DNA of 64,000 bases from Platynereis dumerilii (lineage: Eukaryota > Annelida > Polychaeta > Phyllodocida > Nereididae): NCBI GenBank assembly GCA_026936325.1, contig JAPTHN010000010.1, positions 52,387,283-52,451,282 on the forward strand, in the 5' to 3' direction. Of this stretch, positions 32,540-46,770 are shown one piece after another (within the stretch, counting starts at the first letter, position 1; each line of letters starts with the position of its first letter). The position numbers and the translations under genes were made by a program. The notes below the pieces were generated by a model, which was given only the letters and a program-made list of their open reading frames with translations, was not told the origin of the DNA and ran no database searches.

Positions 32540-33331
32540 ATTTTCTCCTTGACTGCATTCTTTATTGCCTGTTTCTTTCCTTCCTCGGATTTTGGCGGGC
32601 TTCATGATGGTCCCATGGTTTCTTCCTTCTTCCTTTTTGCTGTATATCGCCATCCTTTATCTTCTCCATTCAGTATCGACTTTAGGATCCTGTTGCTTCA
32701 TTGAGTTAGTTTCTCCATGTATGATATCTTATTCATGGTGATGATGCTGTCTGTGTCCATTATTCCCGTTTCCAGGTACAGCGGTTCCCAAGGGGTAGAT
32801 CTTGGGGTCATCACAATCCTTTTTAGCAGATTGTGGCTTCAAGGTTGCTTTCTCCTTTTTTGTTAGGTTGATACGAGTGCGACGTCGTCCATCCACAGGA
32901 GGCACCCAATTTTTTTCTCCATTTTCCAGCTTCACTCCCAGATTTCTTCTTTTCATCTCCTTCGCTATTTCATCCATAAGTACAGCATGCAATGTCATGA
33001 TTACCGATAGGACTCCTCCTTGTCTGATGATGTCCCTCATCTTTATCTTCCTTGTGCTTCCGTATTTGGTTTCTGCTGTCAGTCCTTCATTTAGCCTTCT
33101 TATGATGGTCTAGGTTTTGTCTTTGACGCCTTTTTTAGCCATCACATACATTATTCCTTCTGCCCAGGCCTTATCATAGGCTTTTGTGACATCTAGGAAT
33201 GCAATGTATTTCTCCTGACCTTTTCTTTGTAGTTCCTGGAGTATGAGCAGGTGGTCTGCTGTGTTTGATCCTCTCTTCCCGCCTCCTTGCATGTCACTTA
33301 TTTCCAGTTTTTCTTTGGCTCTTTCGTTGAT
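32540..33331 (-). pseudogene. Decayed LINE reverse transcriptase, downstream part
   Basis: Read on the minus strand this holds the palm of a LINE reverse transcriptase: YIAFLDVTKAYDKAW (first catalytic Asp), then RDIIRQGGVLSV, then a WMDD box near 32895-32884 that lies in a different frame from the preceding part. A TAG stop interrupts the frame at about 33112, where relatives have Trp. It is distinct from the CR1/L2-like element at 15.6 kb. It continues, across the 2.05-kb insertion, into 35382-35598. The clade is not clear to me. Confidence 0.75.
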
Positions 33332-35381
33332 GGGTCATTCCATGCCAAATCACCCAGAGCCTCCCACCTGACCATCTCAGATTTTGTCGAAAAAAATCAC
33401 ACATGTTCTAAAATCTATATCACTGGGGGATCCCTAATTTCAGGTGCCTATCACCCTTAGTTTAAAAGTTATGACCGATTAACTCGTGAGGGGGTATTTT
33501 CTGACAAATTGCAAGTCTGATATATGACAGTATTGAGATTGACATTTCTCAAAAACCGTGTCATATATTAATTTGAAACTTTTTTTACCATTTAATGTCC
33601 TCCTAGACATTCCAGCTGTGTCATCACAAGTATATTGTGTAAACTTCCAATATTTAACAAATTCTAAGAATATGGGTTCGGAGGTCCACACTGAGAAAAA
33701 TATTTAAGGATACCTTGGCTCACAAAAGTTTTGGACCATTTCAAACATGGTTCCAGAATGAAAATACCTGAAAATAGGGGGTATTATAAGACCTGGATGA
33801 CCATGTTGGCAATGAATTACGGTGGCCTTATAAGCTTATCATCCCATTGTGTTGCTTATTTGTTGGATGTGTCTCGATTCTTCCATATCTTATGAATTTT
33901 TTTCTGTAGGTCAATGGTGTCATTTGCTTCCATGTGATTTCTGCATAATTATGAAAGTAAAGTAACTAACTCTATCAAACATGCTTACAAAACATTTATT
34001 CTAAGGTTGTACTTGAAATTAACTGCGGTGTATGCCTATAATCAATCAAAATATATGAATTTTGTGTCATCAAACCAAAATTATTTTACTATATGAATCC
34101 TTGTACATTGTAGGCCTATGTCTGTAATGATTTTAATCAGGGGAAAATTCACCAAAACAGCTACACTTTATTTGCGTCATTTTCAAAAGGAATCTCTTAG
34201 TAACTATGATTTAGCTTAAAACTAAGCAAGATACTAGGCATGAACAGTCCGGAAAAAAGAGTATTAGCCACTTGTTAGTTACATTATGTGAAGAGAAGGC
34301 TTCCATGCTTCTGGCCAAAAATTGGCTGAGTAAATGCAATCCACTTCAATCAAAGCCATCCTTGAAAATAATCCTGTACATGGAGTTCCCAATAAAGCAA
34401 TATGGTGATGAGACCCTCTATACATTTTATTTTAGGTTATTTCATGGATATCATATTATGCCAATGGCCATGGCTGACCAGTGAAAAAAGCATGTTTCTG
34501 GCCATAATTTGCCTGACTTATGACCAGCCTGTGTAATCCAAGTAATTCATACATTTTTATTGATCAAATGAATTATCCATGCTTCATTCAAACAATTTCC
34601 ATGCACAATATGTTTTGTTTGCAAGCTTATATAGAGTTTGTTATATTTATTTCAAAATTTGCATGGATAAAAATGAAAACAATGGCGTACAGAAAAAAAA
34701 ATTCAAAAGATATGAAGGAATCGAGACACATCCACCAAATTAGTAACACAAGTGGATGATAAGCTTAAAGGCCACAGAAAAAATTTCAACACCGTAGTTC
34801 ATTGCCAACATGGTCATCCAGGTCTTATAATACCCCCTATTTTCAGGTATTTTCATTCTGGAACCATGTTTGAAATGGTCCAAAACTTTTGTGAGCCAAG
34901 GTATCCTTAAATATTTTTCTCAGTGTGGACCTCCGAACCCATATTCTTAGAATTTGTTAAATATTGGAAGTTTACTCAAATACTTGTGACGACACAGCTG
35001 GCCAAAATCTGAAAATAAAAAAGGAGGGAGCCTGCAACATCAAATTCAACATTCTATTGCAACCATTCTATTGCCTCCTGTAACTGGCGGGAAGAGTTAT
35101 GGAATGTCTAGGAGGACATTAAATGGTAAAAAAAGTTTCAAATTCATATATGACACTGTTTTTGAGAAATGCCAATCTCAAAACTGTCATATATCAGACT
35201 TACAATTTGTCAGAAAATACCCCCTCACATGTTATTGGTCATAACTTTTAAACTAAGGGTGATAGGCACCTGAAATTTGGGATCCCCCAGTGATATAGAT
35301 TGTAGAACATGTGTGATTTTTTTCGACAAAATCTGAGATGGTCAGGTGGGAGGCTCTGGTTGATTTGGCATGGAATGACCC
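33332..35381. mobile_element. 2.05-kb fold-back transposon inside a LINE
   Basis: Ends are GGGTCATTCCATGCCAAATC and its inverted copy. Arms are complementary far inward: the left end matches 35381 back to about 35100, 33700-33850 matches 34960-34780, and weaker pairing reaches about 34030 and 34560. The right arm has an extra segment of about 120 bases near 34981-35100. TGAT lies at 33328-33331 and 35382-35385. Removing the element and one TGAT joins the two LINE pieces in frame, which confirms both ends. No transposase is seen. A 4-bp duplication excludes Tc1/mariner, hAT and piggyBac. Confidence 0.88.
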
Positions 35382-35598
35382 TGATGATTCTTTCGTATAG
35401 TTTTCCCACATTACTGCTCACCGTTATTCCTCTTTCACTGGAGCACTTCCCTTTTGTCCCATTACCTTTGTATAGACGTACGATTCTTCCTTTTTTCCGT
35501 GCCTCTGGAATTTCTTCTTCTCTTGATATGTTGTTGAAGCCCCTTCTTACGTGCTCTGTTACTGTCTTGCTCGCATCAGTTCCTACAATGAGCCACAA
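35382..35598 (-). pseudogene. Decayed LINE reverse transcriptase, upstream part
   Basis: On the minus strand it encodes GRIVRLYKGNGTKGKCSSER and SSNVGKLYERIIR, the typical fingers region of a LINE reverse transcriptase. It is the upstream half of the gene continued at 33331-32540. Homology seems to start around 35598, so the element is 5' truncated, as is common for LINEs. Confidence 0.75.
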
Positions 35599-35599
35599 A

Positions 35600-38500
35600 G
35601 TTTCAGCAATTTATGTATCATTGATTTGGCAGTGATCAACCTTTATGTTTAAGGGCAAAAAGGCCAACTAACAAGTAGACTTGTACTTGTGTATCTATTG
35701 GAATTCTGAGGAATGTTACTGTTGCAGTGTTCAGACAACAGCCTTTATTTGTATATTTAAAAAATCGACAACTGAACATAACAACTGCATTTACAAGGGA
35801 AATGGCAAGGAACACGATGAAATAAACAGATATTATTATATCAGTTCAAACTTCAAAGTAGAGAATTTGTATCCATTTGCAGTGAAATATAACCCAAGGT
35901 GAGAGGTCATTCTATTACAGACTGACAAAATTCATCTTGTTCAGCAGTCCATTATGGAATGTAAAGTATTTCCTGCATATAAATCTGGCCCTGGCTCAAG
36001 AACAACCAATCTCATTTAGGTCTCATTGAGTATGCATTGCACACTGAGTGACTGCAGCTGTGAAGCAACTGCCTTGATCCTAACATACATCAAACATGAC
36101 AGGCTCTCAATACGTTGCTCATAACTCTTATGTACCATAGCGATTCATTATATTTTCAACATCTCAGAACTCACTAAGGACTTACTTAGGATTTTGGATT
36201 TTGTAAGAGCAAATGTAAGCTGCTGGCAACAAGGAATAACTGTATTGATAAAATGATAAATATACAAAACTTATGCTCAAGAAATGTCTATGATATTAAC
36301 AATCATTAATTTTTTTGCAAGGCAGTCAAAATGTGGTCTCTGGGCGTTGAACACTGGCCAAAAATTGGACATCCAAGACCAGGTCGATGCCATCAAAATA
36401 TGAGCCCCAGGCCGGCCTGGAGGATGAGACCGGCCTCAGGATCTGTAACACTGATAACTGTGATAAAATGTAACTGCACTAGATACAGAACTATTACTAA
36501 ATCTACCAGACTTAATTTTTGGCATCTGAAGACGCTGTCCTTGTTGTGGGTTTTAATAAACCACTGAAGCATGGCTGGGAAATAACAGGAAATTTACACA
36601 TACAATGTAGGGAGCCACTAATGGTGCATGTATCAAAAGGCAGGATATATATGTGTTCGTTTTCATGCTTTGGACTGACATATCGTATTGGTGTGATATC
36701 ATATCTGTCAATAAAAAATAAGATCCACAAGGCCAAACAAAACTACATATCTGTGATGAATCATTGATGATGCAGATTTGATAGAGTGTTGTTTAGGAAG
36801 CTGCGTTAAAGGAAAAAAAACCAGAAGAATCCCGCAGACCACTCTCTGCATCTCATGGTCATAAGTGCTGTTAGCCTCTTTTGTTACTGCTTTATTCTTC
36901 TCGCACAAGATTTGGCATTCTCGAAGATGGCTGCCATTCAAGGAAGACAAGGAAACCAATATACAAAGGAGTCTTGCTAGGAACATAAAAAAATTGCAAC
37001 ATAAAATTACTAGCCCACCAGGATTAGTACAGTGCAATAGTTCAAATGTGATGCTCATGAATATGCTTTCCAATCACAACACAAAATAAAAAGACAACAC
37101 ACGATTTTGTATGAAATAGCAAAGGCTTCAAGTGACTTTATAAATCAAGCATGAAACATCACTAAAACATCAGCAAAGACTTTTAACTAAAAGTGAGTGA
37201 AGAAGCTGAATAAGTGACCCATTAACTAAAAGCCTAACAAGAACACCATCTGCTCTCTTCTCTCAGGCAACATCTTGAGAACTTTGGATTAAAACCTGCT
37301 TGGCTTCACTTATTGGCATGCTAACTGGACAAATGTGCCAAATTTGGTGGCTGAAACAAGTGGTTTATTGATCACAACACAAAGCCGTTGCATGCACGTC
37401 CATCTGATCCAAAGATGTTATAAAACAAAATCAGATAAAACTTATAGGAGCAAACTCATTCCCTGCTTTTCTCTCTTCAGTATGATGCATTTTAGCCACC
37501 TTAATCACTTTCGCAGGCATCAGTTTCTTTCATTTGATCCAGAAACACTATATTGAAATGTGGTACACTTATCTCTATATTTAAACACATGTGTAGTAAT
37601 GTTGTAGGACATAGATTTGTATTACCATCCGATTCTGATGCTTCAATGGAAGGGAAGCTAAACCAGCAGTAGAATCAAGCTTCCAAACAAAACATTGAGG
37701 TCAGGTGTTGTGAGACCTATATTATAACATCAACCTCGTTCAATTCACATGTGCCATTATACAATGGGTGCACAATGTCTATGTAAGTGGGAATCGGGAC
37801 TTATTGGTCACTTCAGATCTCAGACAAGAAGCTTTCCAAGTTGTTCCGAGACTTCAATTAATTTATCTGTCTTAGGCATTGTGCAACGATCTTTCATAAT
37901 GATATTGTTGCGTGAAGGACAAGCCGATTTGGTGAACCTCTTAACACCAAGCATGCAAGGCTGTAACCACCACAAAAATTTAGAAGCAAAATGTCAACCA
38001 ATCCTTGGTAGATGGAAGCTCGGAAATTGATTTGATTCTGAGAAAGGAAAACCATTTGCTGTCTGTTGAACATAAACAAGACATGAGATCTTCCAGCAGA
38101 CAACAATGTACAGGTATTTGTCTTTGGCCAACTCTATAGTGAGTCTCCTCAAGGTGGATTTTAATGCCACTTCAATAATGCATCCCGTCAGAAGTGTACA
38201 CTGACATACACAATGTAGAGAGCCTTCTAAGAGGGAATTATACTGCATGCTCAAGATCTCACAAATCAAGGAGACAAGGTCTTTAAATGCAATCCAGACA
38301 AGACAGCCTTTTACAAGATCCAGTTTTGAAAGTTACTGAGGGACCACATGGCTTACCATGAGCTTCTACTTTGCAGCAACCTGCAAGATGCATAGATCAC
38401 ACAGAGTGTGGAAGATTTCCTAAGGCTTCCCCATAAATGCCACTTTCTCTTTTGTATGTAAAAGGCTTTTGAAATATGATTTTTATAGAGAATGTCAGGA

Positions 38501-41500
38501 GTGGTTTTTCTTTCCAGTATACATTGTATCTGGATGAAAAAAAGAACTATTTGCATGAAGAAGATGGAAAAACATAATTGCCAAAGGCTAGAATTAATAG
38601 GTCAAATATGAAAGAGTCTGTAGATTATAATAAACCTAAACGTTTTGATGAGAAAATATCTAATTAATATCATGCCACAGCATCTTGCAAGCTAACTTAA
38701 GTTATGTATATTGTGGTAAAAACTAAACAGTACTGCAAATTAGCTATCTTGCATCTATATAATCTACAAGTAAGTGGGTCATCATCTAAACCCTTATCTA
38801 GACAAGGCAGGCATGTGGAACTACATTAAATCCCCAGCAGACCTCAGGCATAGAAGTAGGAGCATCTTAATCCTGCCGGTATTAGCCCTAATAGCTGAGG
38901 TCTCAGGTGCTCTTGTGTTGCCTTGCATCAGAAAGCTGTGTAGTAAACTACATCAGAGACCTCCGTCCATTTTATTAATAATGTATTGGCAAAATAAAAG
39001 CATCTTGGCACCTTGAAGGCTAGCAAAGAAGTCCATCGGTCAAGACCGGCAGTCTGTCGTTTACCGAGGATGTATAGTGTGAAAGCTGCAAGTAGAAATA
39101 TGTGCTTTTCAAAAGATTGCTTCAGCAGAAGTTTGATGAATTGATGGAAGTGGAAAAAATAACAAAATGTTTAAACATGGATAGGCCAATATTAGTCTAT
39201 TTTGAGTACAGGGTCCCCCACATTCAGAAGGTGTTCAAATAAGGGATATTCAATTTATCATTGTAATGAATTTATTTTACTCCATAGGTTTTCAACCACG
39301 AGCTGAAAAAAATAAGACAGTTGTCACACGTTATTTCAACTGAATTTACAGATTAGACCCTTAGTTGGTCTCAAATTGTTGTTTTTCGCTACACTAGACA
39401 CCAAGTAGAGGTATCCCATATTGTGCAGACACTTTTGGGGAAAAATTGGAACTGGGAATTACAGTGTTGTAAAGCAAAACATCAATCTTGTTCTATCTGG
39501 CTGTAACAGAGACATTGCCTGCCCTGTTATCAGGGTTCATCGACCTGTTATTATGAAAGAATGACATATTCTCCCTTACCACAAATCACAATAAGACATT
39601 CTTCCATTCCAGAGCTGGTGTGATGTTATTATGACGGTAAACGTGCTTGCAATGTACTGATGGATATGATGTTCTACGATTATGCTTATATCAGTGTGTC
39701 AAGTAACACACATTTTAAATAGTTACAGATTACAGGACAAAATAACGCACATTTTAATAGGGCAGCCTATCTATCTTGGTGCTCTACATAACAGTTGATA
39801 AAGCCATTGTTCTTCAATTCTGTATTGCCAAGGCGAATTAAGCTCTGTGTGTGTAAGGTGGTCCCTGCATTTTAAGACCCTTTATACTAGTGCATAGTGG
39901 ACCCAAGGAGAGACCATTTCAAGAATGGTGGTATAACAGTATCTATCCTGTTACAGTAGATGATAGGTTGTAGAAGCAAATTACAGAAAAACAAATAAAG
40001 ACATGAGTAAAACAAAAAGAAGCATTATTAGGAAGTACAAAAAGACTGTCTTTGCACAAAACATAACATAAGACAAACCAGAAGGCCATTTAAAGAATGT
40101 AAAGATCTGCTTTTTTATTCTTCTTCTTTCTGACGCTGAGAAAAAGATACCTCAAACGTTTTTCTTTGCTCTGACTTATTCACCAAGGGTAACGACCATA
40201 CTGAATGATTTAAAGCCAAGTTTTTGTGACCAGTTCGTGAGCCAAGTGTATGCCCAGTTGGCATCACCTTTTTGCCAATCTTTTAACACAATTCCTTGAG
40301 CATTAATCAGATTTGAAATTGGAAAAGTAACATAGGAAGAAGTTATCAGCCCCTAGCTTTCATTGTGATTTTGGCTGTTAGGCTATGATAAAACATGCTT
40401 TTCAATTTATCATAGTCTATGTGAAGACCAGGTTCAATTCCCATTTTGGTAATCTGCATTTCTCGCTGATCTCAGTTGCCGGAGGTAATATCCAGATAGA
40501 TATCTTTCTCAAAAATAGATATCTAACATGCAAAAGTGCCTCTCTATATCCATAACACAATCACAGTGAGTATCGCCATACGCCTACTCCTCATATTTTT
40601 AACATATCACACCAACTGATATTTGATAGCTTCATCATTAGCAGCAATTGACGTTAGCAAGCAGATGTGCCATGTAAGCATATCTGTCCAGGTCTGGAAA
40701 TAAACAGTGTCAATGTCACTTGCCTGTATTATGGACTCAAAATACATAACATCATGTTGATTGCTCAATATAATCCATTTTCACAGTTTATTTTAAAACT
40801 GTGAATGTGTCCATTTTGTCATCACACTGTGGCTTCCATCATATGAGATGTAACATAACTGACAGAGATGAAGGTGATATAGCCACCTTTCACATTGATG
40901 AAATGACAAGAATGCAGATCCTATTTCAAACATGGTGCAGCAGTCAGAATTCTGGTGCAGGATTTTCAATTCGGCCAAATGACATGCAACTTCAATATAA
41001 TAGAACCAGAAGCCAAAAGGTGGCAGTTTAAACATAAAAAAGCGAGTTTACTCATGCATGACCATGAATTCTGCTTGTCTCTTTACAGCTAGCGTTGTTC
41101 AGCAGTAATGGGATTGGGGTCAATTTCCTTTTTTCTGGCATACATGTATTATTCTTTACTAAGTAAATGATAACATTGAAATGCTCCACAGACTAAGAAA
41201 AAAAGCAGAACAATATAATAAAAAATTGATCTAAAGCTATCTCTGGCAACGTTCTGAACATCCCAGTAGTCTTCGGGACTGATCAAAGGAAATGTGCTGT
41301 AATCAAGGGGCATTTGCTTTATGGTACATGAATCAGTTAGGAAGTGCTTGCTTTTGCTAGTGCTTGCCTTCCATGGGCTTTTCAAAGCTCAGGGGATGAC
41401 CACTAATGCCTGCAAGGGGAGACATCCATCCGCCCCAATTTGTCCAAGGAGAAGTGACATGTTGATACATCAAGCAGCAGTGAAATGGCCCTGAAAAGGA

Positions 41501-42975
41501 CTATTCAAAAAACGGCATGGTGACTCTGTCAGCTACAAAGTCGGTGTCCCATGCACTGGTGGGACAAGTTAAACAAGTTTCATTGAAAATTTAAGATGTT
41601 ATATGGGGATTATGATCCAGTCTGATGACTATGTATGGATCATCCCTATTAACACAAGTTAAACAAAAGCATTGTTAAAAATATCCTTGAGCACATTGAG
41701 GGCTGAATATTTCCTATTTTGGTGATATTCAACAGTTTTTATAATCCATGCTGAGCTGTTAACTCTTGTCAAGCTGCGTCACTTTCGTAAGAGCCAATGC
41801 CTTAAGGCGGATTTATATTCATCTTGTAATAAATTGGTAATTGAAATCAGGGAATAATCATATCTAGCTTTTCCATCAAAGCAGAAAGAGATATTCCCTG
41901 TCATGTCCGTAGAGCCATCCTGTCCTTTTCAATCCCAGGATTTGTTCAGGACATGCTGTTGGTTGAAATGATACTCCTTTTGAGATGCACTCATACGAAA
42001 GATGCATGTCAGGTTTGTTTCTCTTTCACCACATTCATCAAACTAAAGATTGTCTCAGAAGTTTTTGATACTTTTTGCAAAATTATGGCATCAGAGATTC
42101 ATTACGTGACATCATTAGCCTTTGTAAGAAAACATCAAGATATCGTTAATGACATCAATTTTGTGCTGCTTGAAAGGTTTCAATGACAAAATTCAATTTG
42201 TTTTTCTTTTGCTCCAATGTCATATTACGTATGAAATTACATGAGAAAAGACACAATATAACAAAGGCCTTTAAGGACACCCAATTAACCTTCCATCTCC
42301 TCCTACACAAGACCCTGGAATGGAAAACTAAAAACTAGAGCTTCTGGATAGAGACATGACTGTCACAAAAAGTACGACAAGCCATCACCGGAAGAGGATT
42401 TTACTCCACTCAAAATTCTTTCATTTGTTTAACTGGATTTATGATAGCTATACAGTTTTTGGTTGTATATGTACATGTATGGTATTTTGCAGATAAGTGT
42501 ATCCCAGTTCAACTAATTCTTGTCACTTTTATAAATGCTGTCAACTGCTGTTAACATTTTCATGGGCATGTTAGAGACCAAAGAACTTTGGTTGAATAGG
42601 CCCTAAACAGAATCTGCCTGAGTAGCACGACTGGACGCAGAACCCGAGGAATATCTTCACCTTTTCGAGTAAAAATATGTCTTTCAAATTTAAAGTTTTA
42701 AACACCTCTGATGACAAGTTGCTCTTGGCTAGGGAGTACTGCATAATCTGCAACACAATAAAACAAATTATATACATGTAAACTATTCTCACTTCATTGC
42801 TTGTTTTTAGTGTAATGTAGGCCTATAAGTTGTAATGTGTTGAGTAACATGTTTGATCAAATTGTTTGCAAAATTGGTCCCAAGTCATACTCTCTGCTTC
42901 CTGAAAGTAAACAACAAATTTATCAGTTAAAATTATTGTTGAAAGATGAGCAAGAAACATAGCATCTCCATCACC
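35600..42975. other. Long non-coding stretch without a recognised element
   Basis: About 7.4 kb of AT-rich DNA. Open frames are short (121 codons at most) and unrelated to families I know. It includes one TAGGCCTA at 42818-42825. It could hold host introns or intergenic DNA. I see no convincing exon, RNA gene or repeat. Confidence 0.5.
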
Positions 42976-42979
42976 TGTA

Positions 42980-44236
42980 GGGGAACGAGGGGCAAAACGG
43001 GCCGTCTAACTTCGAAGGCTTGCTGCAAAAAATTGGTATATCACGCGAATGCCCAATAAGGTCTGATCCATGAAGAAGTACCAATACCGCTTGCTCAAAC
43101 ACAGTAAAGTGCTTTTTTAATAGTTCCAATTCAAATTTTTCCCTATTTTCAAAAATGTAACTTTATCCCGTTTTGCCCCATGCTTGGGGAAAAATGGAAT
43201 TTCATATGGGGCAAAATGGAAGGAAATAAAGTTGCAAAAGTTCTGCAATAAATCAACTGTTTTGATAATAACCTAACTAAAAAGCATGTTGAAAAACAAA
43301 AATGCATTAATTAATGTCATTGCAATGTGAGAATATTGCAGAGTAGAGTAAACATAGCAATAAATTATGAAATCAACATCTCTATACAGGATGCAATTAT
43401 ACCTAGGAAGTGATGCTAGTAATTCTACATTCTATGCAATTATTTGACAAATTATCGAACCATAAACATTCGGTTACCAAAGAAACAAAATTAGTTAAAT
43501 TTTGTGGAAATGTGACATTTTTATGAATATTCACATAACTCTGATTTCCGAGTTTTCTTAATAATTTAACAATTTAAACTGGTATTGGATTTGACTATGC
43601 TTTTTGAAAGGCAATTACATTCGTTTCAGTTTCAACAATACAGGGTTTTACCACTAAGCCTAAATCCTCAAGGTATTACTGATGACATGGATTAGATCCA
43701 CAAATATCTTGTGATTTTTTTGAATTTTGCCTTTTATATGACCAGAAAGTGTATCAAATGTCTCAAATGTCATGGTTGAATTGACCCAATATCAAGCTTC
43801 AACCTCTTCTAGCCTGGGATTGCTTTTTTGTGCGTCCCATTTTGCCCCTGCAGGAGGCTCCATCTTGCCCCAACCATGCAGGGTAGATTAATAATGACCT
43901 ACTTACACATGACTAAGCACCAGACTACATTTTTTTGCTTAATACGCAAGCGTAGTAGTCCTCTAATAACACTGACTATGAATTATTTGGCTGGGAACAT
44001 CATTAGAAGTATTACACCATTTCCAAAAATTATGATTTTCTTAAGAAAATTGATCAAAAACTTCAAATTAACATAGCTGCATACCTGTGATGTTCTCATC
44101 AGCGAAACTCTCAGGAAAAGTTGGTCATGTATCCTATTTTATTTTCCAGCTGAAAAATTAGAAGGCAGGTCAAAACATTCCGAGAAAACTTAAAAAACCA
44201 TTTTGCCCCGCCGCTCCGTTTTGGCCCTCGTTCCCC
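42980..44236. mobile_element. 1.26-kb TA-flanked DNA transposon
   Basis: Ends are GGGGAACGAGGGGCAAAACG and, inverted, GGGGAACGAGGGCCAAAACG; TA occurs at 42978-42979 and 44237-44238. Words of the type TTTTGCCCC recur inside (near 43160, 43845 and 44200). A TA target points to Tc1/mariner or a relative. The longest internal frame (43828-44076, 82 codons) has no transposase motif, so the copy is non-autonomous. Confidence 0.8.
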
Positions 44237-44239
44237 TAT

Positions 44240-45050
44240 GGCTGGAGCTAGAATCTGCATCGGAGGATTTCATTTCCTTGTTTGACAACAACTCACGATC
44301 ACCATTCTTACAAACTTGTCAAAAAACGTAATTGGTGAAACAATTTTGCTCGTACAAATGCTGAAATAAAACAGAGGAATATCTCTCTGTCCATGGACTG
44401 GTAGTCTGTATCTGAATATTTCTCACCACATTTACAATTGCCTGACCATGTGATCAATGGTAGAAGCTGTAATATAATAGGCCCATGGCACACAAAGCCA
44501 CTCCCCTCAACTGCTGTCCTGATGTTCCTTGGAGATGTCCATGTCCTACTAAATGTTTAAGCAGTCGGTCCGACTCAGCCCAGAGGTAAACAGGAACTTG
44601 TCATTATGTAGGAACTTGACAGGAAGGCTTTCCAAGTCCACCCATTATGACATACCATCTCTGAGCAGAAGACATCAGCCATGCCAATTTCTAAGTCATA
44701 CTTTATCATTGATTGGCCCCAAAGAGGTTCAATTCAACTGCATTGCCAACTACTTGCTTCACAGCCTTCTCAAATCTGCTATCAATCAACAGTATTATTC
44801 AAGCCAAATAGGGACCAACAGAAATGAAAATTATCTCTTTCCTTTCCAAAATATAAGATTCAAATAATATCAATAATGACAGTCAATATTTTTGTGATGA
44901 CAAAAGCATAGATGGTTATATGGGGCTGTACCTTTTACATGAGTAATTTGACTGTCTTACCGGTGTGTAATACTCTGAAAGAGGACTGATACCTTAGCGA
45001 AACTAGAAAAAGAAGTGTTCCAGATCGAGGGCGTCAGATCAATGAGTGTC
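44240..45050. other. Non-coding stretch, nothing recognised
   Basis: DNA between the TA-flanked transposon and the inverted composite repeat. A 104-codon frame (44553-44867) has no motif that I recognise. Confidence 0.45.
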
Positions 45051-46119
45051 AACATAGTGCGGTTCCTTATGTCATCACAAACACTTTCGTTGGATTTGCT
45101 TGTTGATTTTATATACTATACATTTTCGGAAAGCCCAGATTCTGAGGAATCCGAAAACACATGTCGCCATTTTTTTCGATCGCCAGATTTTGCAAAAATG
45201 GTTGCCATAGCAACCAAAATCAAATTTTTGCTATTTTTAACAAATCTTTCAACTGTAGCCTTCATTCAACATATAGATTTAATTGAAGTAACTTTATAAA
45301 TATTCAAGGGTATAAGGATTCCTGTGGTCATGTGACCATTGGGGTCAAAGGTTAATTTCCTGTAACAAAACTGGGTCAAAGGTCAAACATTTGCATATTT
45401 TTAGACAATTTGACATTTCACCAGCCCCTGTAGCCCATGTGAAGCTGCTATTCGCATGTAAGTGTGTTAGTAACAAAGCCCTGTGTTTCTTCTTTCATTT
45501 GATGTGAACCACTTGTGTGGGTATCCATGAAAACCCAATCTGAAATCCTTTAAAACAAGTCAAACACTCAAAATATTTCACCTTACGGGACAATGCAAAG
45601 AGCAGCTATCACTTATAGGTTTGCAACCTCTTACCATGTTACGGCTTTGTTGCTACCTATATTCCCAGAGAATGCAATCAGGAAAATATTGGGAGTTTCC
45701 ATGGTTTTATACTAACCATTTACTGAAAATATGCTGCCATAGCAGGACCAATGCCACAAGTTGGTAAAATTTGGGACTTCTGGTGAAATTGACCAAAAAA
45801 TCAATAATCACTGATATGCTTCCTATGTGTTATTAGGTTCCAAATCCAAAAATTTGAGGTTGTATATGCATTTTTGTGACACATTATGCTAGTAAATTTA
45901 AACATGAATGTGAAGAAAATACTAACTTGAAATGCAGTTTATTCACAATGAAACTTTGTTTCTTCAAATACCTCTGCAGCAAAGACTATTTAAGATATCA
46001 CTATGAAACTTGCACACATTTTGTTGAATAATATTCTTAAAACAAACAAAAAACAGATTTTTCATTATTTGCCTTCTCATACCTTCTATGGTGTAATTAG
46101 CCGGTAATGCCCGAAAGCA

Positions 46120-46770
46120 AGCTTTGCACTTTTTGTCAGCCTTAAACACAGGCCCATTATACCATGATAGGTTTGACTAAAAACCATATTGTATATACCA
46201 ATGGAAAGCCAAGCTCAAGTGTAACAACACAATATCAAACAAGTGAAAATTCCAGCAAAGAGTCTTTATCACAAGGCATTTGAACAAGACATGTCTGAAC
46301 AGACATTTTCACAAAGTGTGAGAGTGCCACATTTGTTGTCAGTGACAAAGACAGGCCACTAATACCATGATAGGTTACATTTACAACCGCGTTCTATAGA
46401 CCAATAGAAACCTGGGCTCATGAGCAACAAAATCATATCAGAAAAGGTAACTTTCCTTCCACTAGCCTTCATCAAGAAGCGTGTAAAGAAGAAAGGTCCT
46501 CATAAATATTTCAAAATGTGAGAGCGTCGCATTTTTTGTCAGTCTCAAATATAGGGCTCTAATGCCATTTTGGGTTGGACTTTCTACCCTATTCTATACA
46601 CCAATACAAAGCCAGGCTCATGAGCATGACAATAATACCAAGAATGCAAGAATTCCAGCAACAAGCCTTCATCAGGAAGTACCCGAACAAGAGAAGTCCC
46701 ACAGAATGTTTGCAGAATATAAGAGCGTCGCGCTGTTGTCAGTCTTACTCAAGCCATCACAGCTCCTGAC
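46120..46770 (+). repeat. 202-bp tandem repeat, about three units
   Basis: The word ACCAATGGAAAGCCAAGCTC recurs as variants at about 46197, 46400 and 46601, and GAGAGCGTCGC or GAGAGTGCCAC at about 46320, 46522 and 46721. The offset is about 202 bases. It lies inside the left arm and is absent from the right arm. Confidence 0.75.
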
